From JACQLN01 sp049274895 (GTDB lineage Bacteria > Patescibacteriota > Minisyncoccia > JACQLN01), in assembly GCA_049274895.1 (NCBI GenBank), contig JBASTM010000010.1:1-31670 (forward strand): a DNA stretch of 31,670 bases, written 5' to 3'. Positions 6,199 through 13,138 of this stretch are shown in pieces. Position numbers and translations under genes: made by a program. Under the pieces are notes generated by a model. That model did no database searches. It was not told where the DNA came from and saw only the letters and a list, made by a program, of their open reading frames with translations. Position 1 is the stretch's first letter. Each line of letters begins with the position of its first letter.

Positions 6199-7795
6199 CT
6201 AAACTGGGTAAAATTATTTTCTTGCCCAATTTGATTTTTCTTAAAATTTGACTCACCTCCTCTATACTAAAAAGGCCGGTAACCAACAAATATACCGCCA
6301 GCCCAAAAAAACCAGCCAAGCCGCCTTGAATGATCAAATGCAAAACCTTGTGCGTGTCTAAAAATCTATCCAAAAAATAAAGCATGGCGTAAGCCGCCGC
6401 GCCGGCCGCCGCCGCCGCCACAACAAAAACCAAAAGTGGTTTGACCAAGGCGGCAATATTTACCAATTTGATCCGGCGCTTAAAAATATAAAATAAGACG
6501 CCGGTATTAAAAATAGCCGCGGCGGCCATAGCCAAGCCCAGCGCCGAAACATCCATAACCGGCGCCAAAAACAAAGCCACGGCGACGCTTAATAAAACGC
6601 CAAAGAATAAAACCAAAAAAGGTATTTTAGCGTCTTCCAAAGCGAAAAAACCTCTAAGGATAACGGCTAACATCCCCTGAAAAACCAAACCGACTAAAAA
6701 AAAGCCCAGCGTTTCTATGGTGAGCACCGTATCCGTCCAGTCAAACCGGCCGTAACCCAAAGTTAAGCGGACGATTTGGGCCCGCAACACAAAAAATAAA
6801 ACTGCGGCCGGAATCATCACAAACGCCAGCTGGCGCAAAGTTTTTACAAACACTTCGCCCAGCTCGGCAATTTTGTTTTGCGAAGCCAAGCGCGAAAAAA
6901 CCGGAAACACGGCCACGCCCAAGGGCACCGCCACCACGCCCAACACCAGACCGTTTAGATCGTTGGCAAAACTAAAAACCGAAACCCGGCCCGAACCCAG
7001 AAACGAAGCCAGCGCCGCCATAACCACCAAATTGAGCTGGGCTAAAATTAAACTCAAAGAGCGGGGCACGATAATATGAAAAATATCCTTAATGGAGTTT
7101 TCTTTAAGCGAAAAAACCGGCCGGTAATTAAAACCGCTGTGCTTGGCGGCCGGGTATTGCACCAGCATATGAAGCAAGGCGCCTATGACCACGCCCCAAG
7201 CCAGGCCCACCGGGCCGAATTTCTGCGCCAAAACCAGAATACCGAAAATTATGCCGATGTTGTAAAAAATCGGGGCGAGGGCATAAGCCAAAAAGCGGTG
7301 GGTGGATTGGAGTATTCCCGAAAAGATCACTGAAACGCCGAGAAAGATCGGCTGCAAAAACATTATCCGGCTCAAAGTTACCGCCAGTTTCAATTTTTCG
7401 CCTTCAAAGCCGGGCGCGATCAGTTTTAAGACCCAGGGCGCGGCTATAAAAAAGACCGCGCCAAAAACAATAAAAACAACTAAGGTGAGATTCAGAATAT
7501 CGTTGGCCAGCTTCCAAGCTTTTTGAGAATCTTGATTTTTTAATTTAATGAACACCGGCACGAATCCGGCCGAAAAAGCTCCAAAAAATAAAAGGTTGAA
7601 GAAAAAATCCGGCAGCCGAAAAGCCAAAAAATAGGCATCCAGCACATCGCCGGCGCCGTAAAAATAAGCCAAGAAGGCGTTGCGTAAAAAACCCAAGAGG
7701 CGGCTTACCAGGCCAGCCGCGGCCAGCATGGCCGCCGCGGCCAGCACCCCTTTGGTCTTTTGGCCCAAAAACCCGTTAAAACCGTTTAGAGTCAT
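6176..7795 (-). CDS. murJ: Lipid II flippase MurJ
   Basis: A 539-residue polytopic membrane protein of the MurJ/MviN family, which flips lipid II for peptidoglycan synthesis. Family sequence appears at the N-terminus (AAAMLAAAGLVSRLLGFLRNAFLAYFYGAGDVLDAYFLAFRLPDFFFNLLFFGAFSAGFVPVF, the conserved R-rich first helices), with about 13-14 hydrophobic segments in all. It is the first gene of murJ-lepA. The ATG at 7795 is about 25 nt downstream of a TATAAA box and lacks a clear Shine-Dalgarno. Presence of MurJ implies a peptidoglycan wall. Confidence 0.93.
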   Translation of the reverse strand: MTLNGFNGFLGQKTKGVLAAAAMLAAAGLVSRLLGFLRNAFLAYFYGAGDVLDAYFLAFRLPDFFFNLLFFGAFSAGFVPVFIKLKNQDSQKAWKLANDILNLTLVVFIVFGAVFFIAAPWVLKLIAPGFEGEKLKLAVTLSRIMFLQPIFLGVSVIFSGILQSTHRFLAYALAPIFYNIGIIFGILVLAQKFGPVGLAWGVVIGALLHMLVQYPAAKHSGFNYRPVFSLKENSIKDIFHIIVPRSLSLILAQLNLVVMAALASFLGSGRVSVFSFANDLNGLVLGVVAVPLGVAVFPVFSRLASQNKIAELGEVFVKTLRQLAFVMIPAAVLFFVLRAQIVRLTLGYGRFDWTDTVLTIETLGFFLVGLVFQGMLAVILRGFFALEDAKIPFLVLFFGVLLSVAVALFLAPVMDVSALGLAMAAAAIFNTGVLFYIFKRRIKLVNIAALVKPLLVFVVAAAAAGAAAYAMLYFLDRFLDTHKVLHLIIQGGLAGFFGLAVYLLVTGLFSIEEVSQILRKIKLGKKIILPSLDEETHQS

Positions 7796-7854
7796 ATTTG
7801 CCTATGAGTGAAACGAATTATTTATAGTAACACAACGGCTCAAAATATATAAAA

Positions 7855-7881
7855 GGCGCCCCGATCTTGGATCGGGGCGCC
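7855..7881 (-). terminator. Terminator of the DGQHR gene
   Basis: GGCGCCCCGATC, three bases, GATCGGGGCGCC: a perfect 12-bp stem. On the minus strand it is followed by TTTTATATATTTTG, so it terminates the gene ending at 7918 and shields murJ. On the plus strand CGGCTTTTTTT follows a little further on, so it may work both ways. Confidence 0.8.
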
Positions 7882-7917
7882 GTAGCTATCGGCTTTTTTT
7901 ATGGCCGACTAAAACTG

Positions 7918-9018
7918 TTACTCCTCCCCATCCTGGCCGTTGTCATCCACTTCTTCGTCGGCATTGGTGATGGCATCCACCTCAACCAAACGGCGGGTAC
8001 GCCGGCCCCTGTTGATGTGGTTTATGATCAGAATGTACAGAATCTCACTACCTTTGCCGCTGGAACCAGCCAGATTGGCGACATGCTGATCCGCCACGGG
8101 AAACTGGGCCAGTTTCCGGCGCGTGTCCGCATCCACCATCAACCGATTGTCTTTGAAAAAATATTGGGCATGGTTGGAAAACACCAGAGCCAGACACCGC
8201 AGGAAAGTTCCGCGCAGTTGAGGGGAACCACTGTAAGTCGCCTGCCTGATGCCCCAACACGCGTCTACCAAGTCAAAGAAAGTCCTGACGTTGTCGCGGA
8301 AAATGTTGCGGCCGACCCGTTCCATAATCTGCTGGATGCCGGGCATGAGGTCGTCGATCTTGTTGGACCGACCGGATCCGACATGGGCATGCAGCACGCC
8401 CAGTGTTTTGACCATGGTTAGGGCGCTGGTCACATCACTCCGACGCATCCGCTGCATCCAACAAACCCGATCGTAAAGTACAAAGCCCTTGTCGTCTCCG
8501 CACATAGAAAAGAGTGTGGCCACAAACGGATAGCTGCCGCGCATATTCCGCAAAAGCACATTGGGCGAAACCTTGGTGCGGTGCAGATTGAGGATCTCAA
8601 ACTGCCGCCGTTCCCACTCATACTCGGTGTCAAAATGAATCACCGCTCCCAGATGGACAACTGTGTCGGGCTTTTCCTGCATAGCCCGCATAGCTGCCTG
8701 AATGCGTTGGAGACCGTCAACCACAAAGACATCATCCTGAAGGTAAAAAGTGCCGCTGCGCTCTATGGTTCGTGAACCGCGCATACCCAACGTGATATCC
8801 TGAATCCTCTCGCCACTTTGAAAAGCTTTCACCAGGTTCGAGAACCTAACACCAGATAAAATTTCTCTCTGGTAATCATCCACTTTGATGAACAGCAAAG
8901 AACTGGGATCAATGCTCCCACGCAGAACAATATCTGTTACACCATCGACTTTAATTTCATCGAGGGCGTAATTCACGATTTTGATACTGCCGGTGCTTGG
9001 TGCAACTGGCATAGCCAT
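7918..9018 (-). CDS. DGQHR/ParB-like domain protein
   Basis: 366 residues from the ATG at 9018, which follows AAGGGAG by 5-6 nt; a longer frame opens at 9129 without support. The recognisable core is FVVDGLQRIQAAM (DGLQR at 101-105) followed by RRQFEILNLHRTKVSPNVLLRNMRG, which resembles the DGQHR domain of the ParB/sulfiredoxin-like fold seen in DndB-type and phage or island proteins. The C-terminus is acidic (ITNADEEVDDNGQDGEE). It has its own promoter, UTR, Shine-Dalgarno and terminator, unlike its neighbours murJ and the DUF4012 gene, which suggests an accessory or transferred unit. Function is unknown; DndB-like regulation of DNA phosphorothioation is only a remote analogy, and no dnd genes are nearby. 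Confidence 0.7.
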   Translation of the reverse strand: MAMPVAPSTGSIKIVNYALDEIKVDGVTDIVLRGSIDPSSLLFIKVDDYQREILSGVRFSNLVKAFQSGERIQDITLGMRGSRTIERSGTFYLQDDVFVVDGLQRIQAAMRAMQEKPDTVVHLGAVIHFDTEYEWERRQFEILNLHRTKVSPNVLLRNMRGSYPFVATLFSMCGDDKGFVLYDRVCWMQRMRRSDVTSALTMVKTLGVLHAHVGSGRSNKIDDLMPGIQQIMERVGRNIFRDNVRTFFDLVDACWGIRQATYSGSPQLRGTFLRCLALVFSNHAQYFFKDNRLMVDADTRRKLAQFPVADQHVANLAGSSGKGSEILYILIINHINRGRRTRRLVEVDAITNADEEVDDNGQDGEE

Positions 9019-9119
9019 CTTCTCCCTTCCGCAGGTTAAAGCTCCCTCTATGGGGAAGGCTAACTCTGTGCGGAAAAAAGGGGTGATTGGGAAAGAACTC
9101 GGCTCTAGGCCGTGTTTAG

Positions 9120-9148
9120 TTTTTAACACCTAAAACAAATCGCGTCAA
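9120..9148 (-). promoter_or_regulatory. Probable promoter of the DGQHR gene
   Basis: Minus strand TTGACG (9148-9143), 17-nt spacer, TAAAAA (9125-9120). It leaves a leader of about 95 nt before the ATG at 9018. The -35 is good and the -10 is weak. Confidence 0.45.
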
Positions 9149-9151
9149 ATT

Positions 9152-9200
9152 AAAAACCCCCCCGACCTATCTACCGGTAGGCAGGCGTGAGATCGGGGGG
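9152..9200 (-). terminator. Hairpin terminator upstream of the DGQHR promoter
   Basis: On the minus strand CCCCCCGATCT pairs with AGGTCGGGGGG (one wobble) and TTTTTAA follows. The loop contains CTACCGGTAG. It lies upstream of the DGQHR promoter, so it ends a separate short transcript that includes the 9205-9259 hairpin. Confidence 0.7.
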
Positions 9201-9204
9201 ATGG

Positions 9205-9259
9205 AAACCGTCCCTCAACTTCTCTCGGTAAACTCGAGACAAGTCGCTCGGGACGGTTT
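9205..9259 (-). ncRNA. Possible small hairpin RNA
   Basis: AAACCGTCCC (9205-9214) and GGGACGGTTT (9250-9259) form a perfect 10-bp stem enclosing a smaller TCTCG/CGAGA stem. Followed on the minus strand by the terminator at 9152-9200, this would give an RNA of about 110 nt. The only promoter candidate (TTGATT, 17 nt, CTTAAA) is poor. It could equally be the attenuated leader of the DGQHR transcript. Confidence 0.35.
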
Positions 9260-9295
9260 AAGAAAACCGGAAGCGCCTAAATCAATGAATACCTT

Positions 9296-9335
9296 AAAAT
9301 ACCCTGAGATGGCGATCGCCATCTCAGGGTATTTT
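9296..9335. terminator. Perfect 40-bp palindrome, bidirectional terminator
   Basis: Two 20-bp arms beginning AAAATACCCTGAGATGG are exact reverse complements, with the centre GGCGATCGCC. Each strand ends in ATTTT. It starts 3 nt after the DUF4012 stop and so ends that gene, while also facing the 9.2 kb unit. The A/T flanks and GC stem fit a bidirectional intrinsic terminator. Confidence 0.8.
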
Positions 9336-9338
9336 GGG

Positions 9339-11714
9339 TTATTCGCCAAAGACGAAAGTAGCCGTAAGATCTAAATCTTGCCCCAGACCTCCCTGATACT
9401 CGCCTAGGTTTTGGGTTACGAAACCGTTGGGTTCCAAAGACGCCAACCGGATTTCTTTTTGGGGAACCGCCACAAATCTAAAAGGTACATCTTGGTTTTG
9501 ATGCGGCCGAAAAACTTTAAGCCGGTAATCGGCTAGCGAGTTTTTCCGGGCAAGTTTGAAAGGCAAAAGATATTCCAAATTTAAGGTGTTTCTAGAATTG
9601 CTTTTAAGCTGAACCCGGCCGCCGGCCACAGTTAAACCCGACTCTTTGAAAATTTCCGAACCGCCGGGACCGGATGTTGACACACTGTTAAGGCGCGGCT
9701 GGGTTGAAAATCCTCCGGAGGTATAATCAAACTCCGGAATTTTCTCCGGGGGCGAGAAGCCCTCGGCTTTAAGCAGCTGGCTGCCTAAGGGTAAGTATAT
9801 TTTGAAATAGTTGCGGCCAGTAGAACCGAGCGGCTGTTTTAACATCAAACTTAAACCGGCCATAACCGAGCCATCGTCAAAGATATTGATTTTATACTCA
9901 ATTAATTCCAAAGCCGGGCTGACGCCGTCCAACGAGGCCCAAGAAATGCCCAGTGTGTCGTCTTGAGAGCTGGGCCTGGCCACCAGCGACCAATTGGAAT
10001 CTTCCACAAATTTTTCCAAAGCGCTGTCCTTAAAATAAAATTGAACTTGATGAGAGGCAAGGCCCCGTTCCAGATATTCGGCTAGACTCGGCCAGCGAGT
10101 ATTGGGCTTGCGGGCTAAGGCCTCGATGAGGCCGTAAAACCAACCGGACGAATCGGCTTCAAACAACAAACTTTCTTTGAAGCTTAGTCTTCTAAGAAAA
10201 TCTTTATCCAGCGCCACCGCGCCATCAACCTTTTTTTGAGTGACGCTTTCAAAAAAATCAATTAAGGTTTTGGCTGATTCCTTAAAATCTAAAAACCACA
10301 TAGCTTGCGAGGGCAGCCAAGCGGTGCTGACCAATTTAACCGGCTCCGGCGGCACAATCTTCAAATTCAACGCTCCGTCCAAGGCACTAAACTTACCCGA
10401 ACTTAAAGTTTCCAAACCATCAGCTTCTATTTGAACCAAGGCGTAGCCATCCGGCCGGCCGCCGCCGGGCCAGGCCTGGGCAGCATCAGTGGTAACCACC
10501 AAGTAATACTTACCCGGCTGCGTCAGTTGGTCCCAAAAATTAAGCCAGCCGATATATTTTTTTAAGTCGGCGGCGGCCGGCCTTAAACTTTCTCCCAGCG
10601 AGCTAACAGATTCCGCGGCCAACCCAACCGAATCCAAAAATTCCAAAGACTTCAATCTAAAATCACCCCCGCCGGCTTTTTTTTTAAAAATATTTAACCA
10701 ACCGAAATCGTTATTGCCCTCAATAAATTTGGTAATGCCGTCGGCTGGGCCGCCGGCGAGACCCCCGCTTTTCAAACGCGAGTTTATCTCCACCAACTTG
10801 GTAAAAACACTGCTTTGGCCGGAATTTACCAGAGTAAAACTGGCAGTGCTCAACAACTTGGTGTTAAGACTGCTAAAAGCCGAAGCCACAAAATTATCTT
10901 TTTCGGAAAATAAAAAAACACCAGCGGCGAGCGGCACCGCCAACGCCAAGAAAGTGGCTAAGTAGGTTCTGATCTTAAACCCATTTTCATACCCGGGTTC
11001 GATCTCCTCGATTCTCTCGACGCCACCTTGCCCTGCCGTAGCTCTTAACGAAAGAGGGCGCCGGTGGGCTAGTTCCCTAAGTTCAAAAATTCTTTCTGGA
11101 GCAGCCAAACTTACTCTAAACCAGTCATTTTCGGTTCTAAATTGATCCGGCTCGGACAAATCAGCTGATTCTAGCGAGGGCGCGATGTTAAGCTTTATCT
11201 CCACCGAATCATTTTTGGTTGCCGCGTCGGGCTCGCGTTTGGAAACTAAATCTATGTAAACGTCCCGCCGGGGTGGTTCCACACGGATAAATTTCTTGGC
11301 CAGTTCGGCGTCTTTTTGGTCTATGTTTTCCAGCTCGGCTAGGATCGCCTGCCGAGAGTTTTTGGCGGGCTTAGCATCCGCCAGGACAGCATCAGGTTCA
11401 AACCCGATTAATTTAGCACCTTTGGTCTGATGCGGCCAGCGGACCGGGAAAGACGAACCTGGCTTACCAGTTTTAGGTCCGGCGAAGATAGCTCGCGTCA
11501 ACGGGTCGGCTGAACTTAGACCGACACCAGCCAAACTAACCGGCAGAGACGATCCATCTGAAAGATCAAAATCCGGGATTTCTCCGTCATCGAGATCATT
11601 CTGATAGACCGGAAATTTCACTCTTTTAATTTTAATCCTGCCGGAAGCGCCGAAATTGGCGGCTCGGCGAGGAGGAATTTTACGGGGATCTACAAAAACA
11701 AAATCCGAGTTCAT
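9339..11714 (-). CDS. DUF4012-domain membrane protein
   Basis: 791 residues from the ATG at 11714. The first 250 or so residues are a soluble, low-similarity cytoplasmic region, then one membrane helix (YLATFLALAVPLAAGVFLF), then a large extracellular part. The DUF4012 signature is clear: YLVVTTDAAQAWPGGGRPDG, SKFSALD-like turn, TAWLPSQAMWFLDFKESAK and KVDGAVALDKDFLRRL. DUF4012 proteins are frequent in Patescibacteria and Actinobacteria; function is unknown, with a cell-surface role usually inferred. The frame continues upstream to 11828, but that part is translated palindromic repeat, so 11714 is preferred. Around residue 225 RATAGQGGVERIEE derives partly from a repeat shared with lepA. Terminated by the 40-bp palindrome. 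Confidence 0.85.
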   Translation of the reverse strand: MNSDFVFVDPRKIPPRRAANFGASGRIKIKRVKFPVYQNDLDDGEIPDFDLSDGSSLPVSLAGVGLSSADPLTRAIFAGPKTGKPGSSFPVRWPHQTKGAKLIGFEPDAVLADAKPAKNSRQAILAELENIDQKDAELAKKFIRVEPPRRDVYIDLVSKREPDAATKNDSVEIKLNIAPSLESADLSEPDQFRTENDWFRVSLAAPERIFELRELAHRRPLSLRATAGQGGVERIEEIEPGYENGFKIRTYLATFLALAVPLAAGVFLFSEKDNFVASAFSSLNTKLLSTASFTLVNSGQSSVFTKLVEINSRLKSGGLAGGPADGITKFIEGNNDFGWLNIFKKKAGGGDFRLKSLEFLDSVGLAAESVSSLGESLRPAAADLKKYIGWLNFWDQLTQPGKYYLVVTTDAAQAWPGGGRPDGYALVQIEADGLETLSSGKFSALDGALNLKIVPPEPVKLVSTAWLPSQAMWFLDFKESAKTLIDFFESVTQKKVDGAVALDKDFLRRLSFKESLLFEADSSGWFYGLIEALARKPNTRWPSLAEYLERGLASHQVQFYFKDSALEKFVEDSNWSLVARPSSQDDTLGISWASLDGVSPALELIEYKINIFDDGSVMAGLSLMLKQPLGSTGRNYFKIYLPLGSQLLKAEGFSPPEKIPEFDYTSGGFSTQPRLNSVSTSGPGGSEIFKESGLTVAGGRVQLKSNSRNTLNLEYLLPFKLARKNSLADYRLKVFRPHQNQDVPFRFVAVPQKEIRLASLEPNGFVTQNLGEYQGGLGQDLDLTATFVFGE

Positions 11715-11736
11715 GGATAGTAAAATAAATTCGCAT

Positions 11737-11774
11737 CCGAAAGCGAGATTTGTAAATTCGGAAGACGCTTTCGG
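11737..11774. repeat. Hairpin repeat copy A (empty site)
   Basis: CCGAAAGCG (11737-11745) and CGCTTTCGG (11766-11774) form a 9-bp stem; the loop contains AGATTTGTAAATTCGGAAGA. It matches copy B (11791-11864) except that copy B carries 36 extra bases in the loop. It lies just upstream of the DUF4012 start. Confidence 0.8.
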
Positions 11775-11790
11775 CAAGATAGATTTGTAT

Positions 11791-11864
11791 CCGAAAGCGA
11801 GATTCGCGTAAAGCGACGTGGTCGCCACGCGACTTTACGTCGTACATTCGGAAAACGCTTTCGG
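11791..11864. repeat. Hairpin repeat copy B (occupied site)
   Basis: Same arms CCGAAAGCG and CGCTTTCGG and the same flanks (GAGATT on the left, ATTCGGAA on the right) as copy A, but the loop is replaced by the 40-bp element at 11804-11843. A and B are tandem copies, 54 bp apart. Confidence 0.8.
11804..11843. repeat. 40-bp near-palindromic repeat, copy 1
   Basis: Identical over 40 bp to 17931-17970. It contains CGTAAAG ... CTTTACG outer arms and CGTGG-TCG-CCACG inner arms separated by a CGA/CGA internal loop. It lies inside the loop of hairpin repeat B. Confidence 0.85.
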
Positions 11865-11907
11865 TAAAAAACCGGAATATACCTATAAACATACTCCAGC
11901 CACCGCG

Positions 11908-11935
11908 ATTTTACAATCATTTTTTATCCCCACAA
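11908..11935 (-). promoter_or_regulatory. Possible promoter of the DUF4012 gene
   Basis: Minus strand TTGTGG (11935-11930), 16-nt spacer, TAAAAT (11913-11908). It would give a leader of about 185 nt that includes both hairpin repeats, unlike the leaderless pattern of other units. Confidence 0.35.
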
Positions 11936-11948
11936 TACACCAAATAAC

Positions 11949-11983
11949 AAAACACCCAACTCGCCTAGAGAGTTGGGTGTTTT
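11949..11983 (-). terminator. rnpB terminator
   Basis: AACACCCAACTC and GAGTTGGGTGTT form a perfect 12-bp stem with a 7-nt loop. On the minus strand it is preceded by AA and followed by TTTTGTTATTTG. It directly follows the 3' end of RNase P RNA. Confidence 0.85.
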
Positions 11984-11985
11984 CG

Positions 11986-12520
11986 TCAAGAAAGCTGTAA
12001 GCCGAATTCTGTCCCCCTTCGCTCTGCTACGCAGAGCTTCGGAGGGACAAGTGCCAAAATTGGCGCCTGCCCTCCGTAGCTTTAGCGAAGGAGGGATAAT
12101 CATTCATCTGGGATCCCGATCGCTCGGGACCTCTAGCGACTCTCTCCGACTTAAATCGGAGCACGGTCTTGCACCAAGTGGGGTTTACAACCTCTCGACA
12201 TCGCTGCCGAGAAGAATCGCGTTTGACCCGCCTGACGGCGGGCGGGCGCGACACTTTTCACCTTTTGTCCCAACTTCGCGTCGGGACTAGTATAGTCTCT
12301 GTTGCGAGCGCTCACGAAATCAGCTGATACCCATGAACGCACCTCCAGCGCGAGGCCGGAGACTTTCCCTAGGCTTGGTCCTTCGATTACTCTCAGGATT
12401 ACTCCCGGTTGCCTTTCGCAACCACTTGCTTACTCCGCCGAAAGCGGAGTGGTGTTCGGACTTTCCTCTCCTCGGTGCAATCTTGCGATTACCCTCGGAG
12501 CGATCATCTCACTTTCTTGA
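11986..12520 (-). ncRNA. rnpB: RNase P RNA (bacterial)
   Basis: The catalytic RNA that matures tRNA 5' ends. Minus-strand landmarks in order are: GAGGAAAGTCCGAACACC-like CR-I (GAGAGGAAAGTCCGAAC), CAACAGAGACTATACTAG, GGTGAAAAGTG, GTAAACCCCACTTGGTGCAA, CCCAGATGAATGATTATCC and the 3' ACAGAATTCGGCTTACAG (CR-V). A 9-bp P1 stem (TCAAGAAAG with CTTTCTTGA) closes 11986-11994 with 12512-12520. At about 535 nt it is well above the usual 350-400 nt. The extra length comes from peripheral palindromes: CCTCC...GGAGG (12071-12095), GCTCTGC-TAC-GCAGAGC (near 12021-12037) and CCCGCC...GGCGGGCGGG (12227-12246). Confidence 0.93.
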
Positions 12521-12527
12521 CAATTTA

Positions 12528-12556
12528 ATGATATTGCACAAATTCAACCAAGTCAA
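12528..12556 (-). promoter_or_regulatory. rnpB promoter
   Basis: Minus strand TTGACT (12556-12551), 17-nt spacer, TATCAT (12533-12528), with transcription predicted at about 12521, exactly where the P1 stem begins. Upstream, 12557-12685 is AT-rich with no gene. Confidence 0.8.
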
Positions 12557-12685
12557 GCGCCATACTATGGGCATATCTATCTATTCCCACCTATTCTCAT
12601 TATTCTTATCACTCATACAACGATCGTGTGAATTAAGATAAGATAAATAAAATAGAATCAAATCAAAATAAATTAAAAAGAAGAT

Positions 12686-13138
12686 TCAAAGCAACTTCTC
12701 GCTCTCACCTCGGCCGTCTAAGGCCTGATTAACCAGTTCATCGGCGCGGTGGTTTTCGCCGCGGGGAATTGATTTGAAAGTAAGCTTGCCGAAATCAAAT
12801 TTTAAGTTCCAGACCTTCATGAACAACAACTGCATCCGTTCTTCACTGACTCTGTATTCGCCAGCCAATTGCGAGGCGATAAGCTCGCTATCCACCCTAA
12901 ACTCCACCGCCAGTTTTTTGGTTTTTTCTTTGCCGAAAAGCTGTTTCAATTTTTTCAAGCCGAAAATAACCGCTTCGTATTCGGCTTCGTTATTGGTGGA
13001 GATTTCTTCCAGTTTAGCACCGTATTCTTTTAATTTCTGGCCGGATTCGTTCAACACCACCGCGCCCACCGCCGCCGGCCCGGGATTGCCCCGCGAACCG
13101 CCGTCAGTATATACAATTATTTTTTCACTTTTTGGCAT
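12686..13138 (-). CDS. rnhA: Ribonuclease HI
   Basis: 150-residue RNase H of the HI fold that degrades RNA in RNA-DNA hybrids. The metal-binding acidic residues are visible: Asp12 in YTDGGSRGNPGPAA, Glu52 in STNNEAEYEA, Asp82 in FRVDSELI and Asp132 in GENHRADELVNQAL. It overlaps the 3' end of recJ by 14 nt and is probably translationally coupled to it. The pairing with RecJ suggests a repair or replication-primer role. No basic N-terminal hybrid-binding domain is present. Confidence 0.93.
   Translation of the reverse strand: MPKSEKIIVYTDGGSRGNPGPAAVGAVVLNESGQKLKEYGAKLEEISTNNEAEYEAVIFGLKKLKQLFGKEKTKKLAVEFRVDSELIASQLAGEYRVSEERMQLLFMKVWNLKFDFGKLTFKSIPRGENHRADELVNQALDGRGESEKLL

Noticed and set aside
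9019..9129. Upstream extension of the DGQHR gene
   Set aside because: It would start within a few bases of the predicted promoter start, has no ribosome-binding site, and the ATG at 9018 has AAGGGAG.
11804..11843. CRISPR repeat
   Set aside because: The 40-bp copies are 6 kb apart and single, with no regular spacers or cas genes.
11818..12642. Several frames of 60-105 codons on both strands over the RNase P region
   Set aside because: The region is explained by RNase P RNA, its terminator and repeats; none of the frames resembles a protein.
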